DNA from: Rutpela maculata
Lineage: Eukaryota; Arthropoda; Insecta; Coleoptera; Cerambycidae
Length of the DNA stretch: 64,000 nt
NCBI GenBank assembly: GCA_936432065.2
Contig: OW386293.2
Coordinates: 106,661,795 to 106,725,794, forward strand
Direction: 5' to 3'
The translations under genes and the position numbers were made by a program. Shown here in pieces: positions 56,580 through 64,000 of this stretch (position 1 is the first letter of the stretch; every line of letters starts with the position of its first letter). A model generated the notes under the pieces. The model saw nothing but the letters and a program-made list of their open reading frames with translations. It was not told the DNA's origin and did not search any database.

Positions 56580-57757
56580 TTAAAAGTCAGCTTGATCAAA
56601 ATCAAAGTCATCATCATCATTGTCGTCGTCCACATTGTCGTTTAATGGTGCACCATTCATACACGTACCACGGTAAGTGCCGCACACCACTGAGTATGGG
56701 TTGCCGGCTTTTCGGCAACCACAGCGCCCCGCACACCTAGTAGAACATAGACAAAAAATTGAGTTCACGATCGCTTCAGGAGCTACTGGTTCTTCGATTA
56801 CCATCAAAGGTTACCACCGGGGAAATTAGCTCTCCATCTTCCCCTTGTTTCCATCCCCACTGGTTCGGGGGTAGGGGGTTGTTGAGCCATTGGGGTATCT
56901 GTAAGTAAGCGAACCGCTGTAACAAGAAATATTTGTAAAAAACAATTAATATACCTGCAAATAAATTCTGAAAGAGTGTTGTTGCGCAGCTCTTTTGGTT
57001 GGTGGCAGTGTGCCTAGATCAGATTTTGGCTTGGTTGATGATTCTAAAAACGCAGCATATCGGTGTTTATTTAAATCTTACTCATCTGCTGCAGTCCCTT
57101 AGTAGATCACTAAAAACATCTTCTCTCCAGCCTGTGCGACCTTCTCTGGTGCTGTAGAGAGGTTAGTGAAGATCTCGGATATTTCATTTGGCTGGGAGCC
57201 TTGCTGAACAGCTTAACCATGCCTCCCTTGCTTCTATGAAGAACTTTTTATATCAATCCTCATGATAAATTGCATCTGCAGCGTGTAGATCCCCAACTGT
57301 GCTGATGCATCTTAGAATGGTGTCTTCCCGTTCATCCCTTCTCTCCTGAACGAACTGTAATTGTATTGTCGAACTTAGTGTTTCAAACATTGTAAATCGT
57401 TTGAAGCAAATGGGTTTCTTTCTTTAACATGAAAGTCATCGTCAATAGCTTCTGCTCAAAACAGACACAATATTAAAATCAATCACTTGATATGAACGCA
57501 AGCACAGGGCGCCACGTGATGTTGAAGGCTGTTGTTCTGAAAGACCCACTCTCAGAAATCTTTTTATTGAGTCAGCTCTGGTGTACTCTTTTCTGCAAGA
57601 ATTATGAACAACACCGTGTTTCTTCTTCTTGAAACCTTCATATTTCCATCTTTTCTTAAAACACTTGCCTTCACTAATCCACTTATTCCTTTTTTTCACC
57701 AATGTTACATAGATCACTGTCAACATCTCCCTCACAAATTAAACACTGTTCAACCAT
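56580..57757 (-). pseudogene. Broken member of the invertebrate family with N-terminal CxxC motif and C-terminal CXC domain
   Basis: Starts MVEQCLICEGDVDSD at 57757 (CxxC). After a shift it reads KWISEGKCFKKRWKYEGFKK and HNSCRKEYTRADSIKRF. Further on (about 57130-56950) AGEKMFLVIY, KHRYAAFLESSTK and LGTLPPTKRAAQQHSFRIYL are followed by QWGWKQGEDGELISP (about 56870). The frame then ends with EPVAPEAIVNSIFCLCSTRC and AGRCGCRKAG...C..GTCMNG, a CXC/tesmin-like tail, and an acidic stretch. This order (CxxC, CR.EYT, LPPT..A...HS.R.YLQ, WGW, CXC) is what I recall from large multicopy insect and mollusc families of unknown function. Frameshifts, stops and a large internal deletion make it a relic. 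Confidence 0.7.
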
Positions 57758-58295
57758 TGTACCTAATATAGATAACTACTCACATAACAGACTGCAAATA
57801 ACATCATCTACACACGTATAGAGTGAAGTTATTTTGTCGACTCACATAAGAGAACTAAACGTGTAATGGAAGAACTATATCACTATAAGGTAGTTATTAT
57901 TTTTGATACCTCTATTATTTTCTTAATTATGTTTTTACCTATTTGAGTTATGCGGTTGGGAGATGTGAAGGCAGTATATATTTTGTCTTAGTCAAATAGA
58001 TTTGGGAATACGAGCAACTTCCTAATGAAGGACGGTTTTCAGAAGACCATTACATATCTCTTATTTTAATTCACTTCCACTGTCGACGAACCGGCAAATG
58101 TAAAATTATATAAATTTAAACATGTGTCTATGTGTTAAATAATTTAAATGTGCTATTTGTTTTTAATATACAGGGTGATTCTTTAGTAAGCGATAAAAAA
58201 TTAACTGAGAACGTGTTTTGAAAAAAATAAAACGATGTTCAAATAAATTGAAAATTCTGACAATTCTATTTTTAACTTGTCAAATCATTACAATG
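57758..58295. other. Intergenic stretch
   Basis: A CAGGGTGATTC at about 58173 resembles a mariner-type end, but I found no convincing partner. Confidence 0.35.
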
Positions 58296-58377
58296 ATCTA
58301 TAACGTTTTTTTTTTCGAGAAGGGGAAACCCACACGGGCTGCCCATCCCAACTTGAAATGGGTCTGAGTGTCAGCCT

Positions 58378-58773
58378 CTAACTGACTAAAACCCTTCCTC
58401 CTAGGGGTCGTCTGTAAAGAATACTCCGACGGCACTGCAGCCTCCTGGGCTTATTGTGCTCTCCCTGTCTTGCTGTCTTAGTTTGCACTATCCATTTTAA
58501 TACTCCTGTATCACTGACAAGGTGATACAGGTCTGAAAATGGGCGAGTTATGATGGTCTCCGGGTCTGGTTGTGATTGCCCGTAGATATTATAACTCACT
58601 CTACCCATTTTTCCTGTGCCGTTGGCAGTAGGTCTGACAAAATTGGCAGCGTGGTAGTTGCCAGGTCCATTATCTTTCCCCGTTGATATTATATCCTGCA
58701 GTCCAGACCCTGCAGTCGTTGTCAGCAACAGCTTCGCTACGCGGCGTTCCTCGCTGGACACCACTCCAGTCAA
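58378..58773 (-). CDS. Unrecognised 131-codon ORF in the GC-rich insertion
   Basis: Begins MTGVVSSEERRVAKLLLTTT and contains NGPGNYHAANFVRPTANGTG and RPFSDLYHLVSDTGVLKWIV, ending near the element's 3' UTR. It has ordinary soluble-protein composition, no zinc finger and no RT or EN motif. It might be the frame remaining from a deleted ORF2 C-terminus or a fortuitous frame in GC-rich sequence, where stops are scarcer. Confidence 0.25.
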   Translation of the reverse strand: MTGVVSSEERRVAKLLLTTTAGSGLQDIISTGKDNGPGNYHAANFVRPTANGTGKMGRVSYNIYGQSQPDPETIITRPFSDLYHLVSDTGVLKWIVQTKTARQGEHNKPRRLQCRRSILYRRPLGGRVLVS

Positions 58774-59110
58774 GTCCTCGTCGCACGCGACGTCGCTCTA
58801 CTTCGGTGTTCTGTTCGGTGACAGCCTCGCCACGCGTCCCTTGATAGCCCATAATCCCGTCAAGTCCACACCGCTAACGACGTTGCTTCACTTCACACTC
58901 CTGCATCACTTTAGTGAGGACAGCTGCAGCCTCCTCATTGTGATGCAGTTTTATCTGGAATGGACCTATTTTCCCATTCCTTCAACCTTTTGAAGGTTGC
59001 TCCTCCAAGCTATGCTCCTTGTCAGCAACGGCCTCGCTATGCGGCATTCTTTGATGATCCGTCACTCCAGTCAAGTCCTCGCCGCTTGAGACGTTGCTTC
59101 ACTTCGCACC
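58719..59110 (+). repeat. Three diverged tandem copies in the GC-rich insertion
   Basis: 'gtcagcaacagcttcgctac', 'actccagtcaagtcctcg' and 'cgacgt.gct.cacttcgc' recur at 58719, 58818 and 59020. After the second and third copies 'ctcctgcatcactttagtga' or 'aagga' also recurs. Confidence 0.8.
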
Positions 59111-60004
59111 CCTGCATCACTTTAGTAAGGATGTAGGTTTATCTCCACCTTCAGCTGGACTGGGCCTATTTTTTTCCCTATCCTTCCTGAGGGTTACCCT
59201 CTCCTGGCTCGTTAACCCAGACGAGAGACTCGGGCGCTTTGGAAGGTCCTTGGTGTTGACTGAAGTCACGGACACCCCTCCCTCAGCTCCTTTACCTCCC
59301 GCACTACGCTCGTGGGCTTTGTGATGGAAGGGGGGTCTGCACAGGACATGCTGAGGAACCCCCTCCCTCTCCACGAGTAAGGAGAAAGGATGATCGCCAC
59401 GCACGGAGCCCCTTACATACGTGGAAGGCATTTATACAACGAGGTGCGCCTGTGCCCCGAGGTTTGTCGCTAGTGGTCGAGCTCCCTCCCGACCATGCGT
59501 CCCATCAGCGCGCATAATACCTTGAGATTTGGGAAGTTTTTATGGTGGTACTTCATCCACGTGGTCAGGGCGGTGAAGCCAAGATCCTCGTGACCCCCGG
59601 AGAGACGTACCCCTGACCTGGGTCAAGGGGTCATTGCCACTCCAAGCGGTTTAGGTGTGTGAGCTGATCCGCGACGTGGTTTTAGCCGGGGTGGACTGGG
59701 TTATTTACCCTACCCCCCAACAGTATGACCACGTTAACCCTACTCCTCGCGGAGTCTGCCCGTTCTCCTATCCGCCACCTAGAGACGCGCCTAGCAGGTG
59801 CTCAACCCCCACCCTCGTGAAAGGATGGTACCAGGAACTATAACGTTACAATGGATTCCATATTATTTATTCCAGGTGTTTATGTGTGCTCTGAACCGGC
59901 TTCAAACTTTCATTTTGTACCATTAAAACATGGTTTTTAAAAATTCGCAATTTTTCCACCCTCTGTATCTCATACTACTTAAAAATGAATAAGAACTTAT
60001 TTGT

Positions 60005-60485
60005 AGAAAAGGAGGAGAGTCCATAAGACCGGCTTTCGGCCTAATTTATTTTTGAACAAATGAAATTGAAAAACAGTTTTTTATTATTTACTATCAATAT
60101 CGAATCGATTCTACCCAGAACGAAACTCTCCCGCACTCGCCTCCTCTTTTTATACCCTCCTAAACTATTAAATAACCAGCATTCAGTTAATTTTTTTGCA
60201 GGTCATTGAAACATTTTAACATAACTGTCGCTGAATAAGGATATTTTTTTGATTTGGCACGTGTATTTTCATTATTTCGGAAGAGATAGAAGGAGGGGAG
60301 GAGGGGAGGAGAGGAGGAGGGGAGGAGGGGGTGAAAGGGTAGTACAAAGGGAGGGTGGGAGAAAGCTTCGTTTGGGGTGGAATCGACTCGATATTGATAG
60401 TAAATAACAAAAACATGTGTTTCAGTTTTTTTGTTCAAAAATGAATTTGGCCGAAAATCGGCCTTATGGATCGTCCTCCTTTCAT
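60005..60485. mobile_element. Foldback element with polypurine loop
   Basis: Left 60010-60140 ('gtccataagaccggctttcg', then 'tttactatcaatatcgaatc') pairs in inverted orientation with 60350-60480 ('gatattgatagtaaataac', then 'aaaatcggccttatggatc'). Arms of about 130 bases with modest divergence. The loop contains a 75-base G/A tract. Confidence 0.8.
60283..60358 (+). repeat. Polypurine GGAGG-rich tract
   Basis: About 75 bases of almost only G and A, built from 'aggaggggaggag' units, with many GGGG runs. It could form triplex or G-quadruplex DNA. The complementary reading encodes only a Pro/Ser run and is not a gene. Confidence 0.85.
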
Positions 60486-62126
60486 CTAGTTTAATTTTGT
60501 ATAAGGACACTATTCAAGAAAAACGTGAAAAGGGGACCTTTAAACTACCCCCTCATCCCCCCGCTATCCCCCACCATTCAGGACCGTATGTTGTTCAGAG
60601 CACTTCCTCCGACAATTGTGCAAAAGTTGGCCTCTACACGAATTATTTCCCCTGATCGGCCTTTTTGGACTTGGTTGTAACCCCCCCCCTCCCCCCAATG
60701 TCCTGTTAATTTATTCTGATTCCGCCGCTGACCTCGTGTAACAAATCGTAATTGTGAAACATCTTGCTTTCCTACTCCTCGAATTGATTTATTAAAATTT
60801 TCTCTTTTCATTCTGATTTATAATTGCAGAATATAACATTTGTCCTTTTGTACTAGTTCTATTGTAGTTCTATTCTATCATAATGTTTTATGTTACTTCA
60901 CTATAATGTTCCCGTTCTGTAATTGGTTACCTGTTGAGTGGTTGTATGTAAATAACTAGTTAAATAAATAAACGTGAGTAAGTGAATATGTCTATAGTCA
61001 ACAGAAAACTGATGACAGACTAGAAATGTTGGTACGTTTTTTTAAACACCCTGTGTAAGATTTAACTTGATATAAAAGTATAATGAAGTCTACGTATACG
61101 CATTGTATCTAAATTATTATATTAGCCCTTACATAAAATATTGTGAAAGAGTTTTACATTTTTTAACAACCTAAAAATACTTTAATTTATGAGTTTTATT
61201 GATGTCAGCTTTAGAAAAAGTTCTCCTCTCCGAAACACGAAATGAATGGTAACGTCTTAAAAAATAGCATCTCCAAGTCATTAATATAGTAAAAAATACA
61301 TTCCCATTTACAACGTCCTCTGTTACATTCACGTAGAGATCGCCTTCTACAGTATGGTGTTCCTCATATAACGCTATTTTTCATTTTTTATTTTCAACGA
61401 GCCTTTGCAAAAGCTTGATTGATAACGGAAAGAGGTTGTCAGATGTCAATGAAATTGATATATACACTTAAAAAATCGCCCTCTACTGATTTCTCCACTT
61501 AAAAAATCTTTTCCTCTTTAACCAGTACATCATACATAAGCTTTTCAGTTTCGAGTACATAATTAATGACTAGTGTATATTTTTAAAATATTGCCGTCGA
61601 CTTTTTGTAATATAAATGCAAAAATAAATCAAGAGCCGAGTCAGAACACGTACATTTACTGCTTTCAATGTTTCATGTCATGGAAGTCAACGTGAAAATA
61701 ATGCAACACATTCCTAACAGATTCCTTCCCAACACATGAGCATAAAACTGGATTCTTTTGAGATAGAACGCATACGTCGTACTGGTTATGATTTTTTGCG
61801 ATGAATTTTTATTACTATAGTTATCTGATTTAATTAAATTGCCACATTGTAACGACACAGATTTTTAGCAATCGTAGTAATTTTTTTTTTTGGAGAAATC
61901 AGTTTTATAATAGACGGAGAACCTCGAAATGTTTAAAATAAAAGTGGCTTATATTATATTATTATGTAAAACGACTTGTCGAATTCGATTATGGAGGTTC
62001 GAAATTGCGAAATCGGAGAAAATTGCACTTTTCCACTTTTTTATGAAGATTGTTTTAGTACAGTATTTTACATTTCTCATTTCATAACTTTGTTTCTAAT
62101 AATTGATTTGGCCTGAAAATTTGGAA
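60486..62126. other. Intergenic stretch
   Basis: Nothing supported. A C-rich run 'ccccccccctcccccc' lies at about 60682-60697. Confidence 0.4.
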
Positions 62127-62335
62127 CATATTTGCTTTGATTGATTGATTGATTTACCAGCGTATGGTAGGCATTGCTGTCACTCCCAGGGTTATACACT
62201 GGGCCTGCTACGTCCACGCTGGGTTGGATTAGGGTTCTGCTTGTTGCCAGCAGCGAGAGCCACATGGCGCATGGTAAAGCAATGTGGGACGGGAAACGTA
62301 GGTATTTGTGAGATGCGTTACCGCATTGTGTTGTG
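62127..62335 (+). repeat. (TTGAT)n tract and GC-richer repeat body
   Basis: 'tgattgattgattgattta' is followed by a GC-richer 180-base block. A short-unit tail like this marks the end of a non-LTR or SINE copy in minus orientation, similar to the (TTGAT)n tail at 24940. No coding signal. Confidence 0.4.
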
Positions 62336-62339
62336 AGGG

Positions 62340-62800
62340 AGCGTTTAAACTCCAACTTTTGTGTTTTTGGTTCAGGGCTTCTACCTATTCTGAATCTTCA
62401 TGTGAAATATGTTGCCGCGTTGTGTCGTAATATGAAGTGTTTACTAGTATTTATGCTCCTCTTTTTGTGTTTCTGCCTCTTTGAATCTTTTTTTTCTGAG
62501 TCTTCTGATTTCTCGGTTTCCGATTCGTTGCGATTTCTTTGCGGTGTTCATTTCTTATACCTGATCCTCTCAATTGTTGTTTTCCACTGTAGCATGGTCT
62601 CCCTATTTTTAGTTTGTTGGTGTTCGATACTACTGCTTCCTTCAGTAGATGTATTGGGTTCCTTCCTTGGATATGTCACCAATACTTCATTGCGTACATT
62701 TCCATCCTTTTTTAAATTGCCTTTCCTCCTAATAGTGCTGATGTTTTATGTCACTGTTTTCATCTTGTTGTTTTTTGAGTAGTTGGACGATGTCCCTTTC
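62340..62800 (-). pseudogene. Possible broken minus-strand ORF, highly charged
   Basis: Minus-strand reading from about 62710 gives GNVRNEVLVTYPRKEPNTST, then EGSSSIEHQQTKNRETMLQW, a stop at about 62550, then NESETEKSEDSEKKDSKRQK. This is more protein-like than the plus-strand frame at 62333-62782, whose all-hydrophobic translation is just the complement of a purine-rich coding-like stretch. No domain recognised. Confidence 0.25.
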
Positions 62801-64000
62801 TGCCCTTCTCTGTTTTTTTTTTCTATAAAGGGGCGATTTTCTGTTTTTTTCCATTATCTCGAAAAGTATCACTTTTTCGACAAAAATAGTCATGAGCAAA
62901 AATATTTCTTATAAAATTCTACACAAGAAAGGTCATTGCACTTTTTTTCGTAGGATCAATCGTTTCAAAGATGCGCTGGCCACTATAATATTACTATATA
63001 TTTATAGAAGATACACTTTTTGCAACTAAATTTCATTCAGTCATTTAAATACAGGGTCGGCGGAAGGGGTGAAACAGCGAAGTAGATGTTTCAGGCGGCA
63101 TTTTATGACTTTATTATTACTTTTTTATAAATTTCAGAAATTCAAAATTGCACAAAAATCTGAAAAAAAAAATGTTTTGACCCCGAATGGGTGTTTTATT
63201 GTTGAGCGTTACATATTGTTTTGATTTCTCCTCTTTTTGAAAAATCTCACAACATTTACTTACTCTATTAGCTCAGGGCTCTTTCTCTTTTATCTCAGGG
63301 CTCGGGTAGGTTCATATGGGCTTTGGATTTTATAACTCACTTTACCTATATTTTTCCAAATGTACTTTACGTATACCTGGTTGCATACACACAAATAACA
63401 AACTGACTTTCTGATTTATGAATGTTTTACTAATTTCAGAAACCGTTTTCTTCATAGATTTTTATATGGTTATTAATATTAACCTGATCCCTAGCTAATT
63501 AACTTAATGAATACTGTGGCTGTACTCTATTTTACCTTAGCAGTGTAAACCGATCTTTTCAACCGTTGACGTTTGATGCAAGTACTATGCACACTACTAA
63601 AATAACCTACAGTACCGCAGAAAATGACAACAAAACGACAAATTATACTTAAAATTACGAAATGTTTATGCAAATACGAATAATAATGTTCAGTGACGTT
63701 TATTTATTGATGCTTGTAGTTTGTATGCACTTACGTAGTGGGTCCAGCACCTGGAGATCTGCTAATCTTAGTTGGTAAGTAACCTCTACAGGAAATTACT
63801 TAAGTCTCGTGATTTTTGTTGCTCTGCCTTATAATATTTGCTTATTAAGAGCTCTTATTGCTTCTTAATACCCTTTTGCTTGATTTTTATTCAATTTCGC
63901 GTTGTCTTCTAATTAGGCGATCCAAACCACGTGACTTCCAACATGGCGCTGAGGGCAAACATCCGGCAATCCTTTATTTTCATTCGTTAAATGAGTTTTT
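62801..64000. other. Intergenic stretch to window end
   Basis: No supported gene. A lone CAGGGTCGGCGG (about 63051) could be one end of a TIR element whose partner is not in view. Confidence 0.35.

Larger units (their letters stand above)
58296..59848 (-). mobile_element. GC-rich retrotransposed insertion with poly(A) and target duplication
   Basis: The left boundary is 'ctataacgtt' followed by about eight T (poly(A) on the minus strand); the right boundary repeats 'ctataacgtt' at 59839-59848. Base composition jumps to roughly half G+C against an AT-rich surround. The minus-strand 3' end ('acccatttcaagttgggatg' into 'gcagcccgtgtgggtttccc') resembles the 3' UTR of R1-group non-LTR elements, which would make this a 5'-complete but internally deleted or non-autonomous copy. 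No RT remains. Confidence 0.75.

Noticed and set aside
58173..61060. CAGGGTG-type transposon from 58173 to 61055 ('tttaaacaccctgtgtaa')
   Set aside because: Only about eight terminal bases agree between the two ends; the span also contains unrelated elements.
62333..62782. 149-codon plus-strand ORF that looks like a multi-span membrane protein
   Set aside because: Its hydrophobic translation is the complement of a purine-rich stretch; the minus strand reads more like protein, and no membrane family is recognisable.
63050..63065. Left end of a TIR element (CAGGGTCGGCGG)
   Set aside because: No partner end in the window.
1..64000. CRISPR array, bacterial operon or prophage
   Set aside because: Repeats are irregular, genes lack prokaryotic features, and element types are those of animal genomes.

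Overview
This is a gene-poor, AT-rich eukaryotic window. It is most likely insect: copia, pogo-like, hAT-like and IS630/Tc1-like elements, non-LTR retrotransposons including an RNase H-bearing one with an Inr/DPE-type promoter, a tRNA-derived SINE relic, and a multicopy protein family with a C-terminal CXC (tesmin-like) motif. Species cannot be told from the sequence. I find no convincing intact host gene; one possible two-exon host fragment lies at 22071-22467. Almost everything recognisable is transposable element, often nested, and most coding pieces are broken.

Layout. 1-2640: AT-rich degenerate tandem repeats. 3931-7345: foldback element with long terminal inverted repeats (TIRs) that hold a 156-bp satellite and an unrecognised central ORF. 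7866-9276, 10592-10772 and 10979-11490: three non-autonomous TIR elements, the last with an exact 8-bp target duplication (TSD). 12530-13415: broken IS630/Tc1-like DDE transposase. 14181-17506: a repeat family in several orientations, one copy carrying a YqaJ-associated-type ORF. 15450-18296: a dispersed retroelement-tail-like repeat with a CA microsatellite. 19660-20060: non-LTR reverse transcriptase relic.

22950-27900: a decayed copia polyprotein (minus strand) interrupted by a 1.5-kb TIR element (24023-25557, TSD GTCAGACG), itself interrupted by a 5'-truncated non-LTR element (24174-24965, TSD TGTGTAGAA): a dated three-layer nest. 29550-32010: a large element with divergent TIRs and a small CXC ORF. 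32188-33512: hairpin repeats. 34470-35460: LTR end, primer-binding site and a GATCA..TGATC minisatellite leader.

36492-42240 is the centrepiece: a full-length, apparently intact non-LTR retrotransposon on the minus strand, with a 513-aa zinc-knuckle ORF1, a 1233-aa endonuclease/RT/RNase H ORF2, an 11-bp TSD, a start-site Inr/DPE promoter and a 60-nt poly(A) tract between the two ORFs. It sits inside an older non-LTR ORF whose halves rejoin in frame.

45460-47868: decayed pogo-like transposon with matching TIRs. 49380-50540: TIR element. 51013-52999: element containing a palindrome of about 1.3 kb. 53047-53240: SINE relic. 53867-54401: second broken DDE transposase. 56580-57757: broken member of the CXC family. 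58296-59848: unusually GC-rich retrotransposed insertion. 60005-60485: foldback with a polypurine loop. The remainder is AT-rich sequence without a supported gene.
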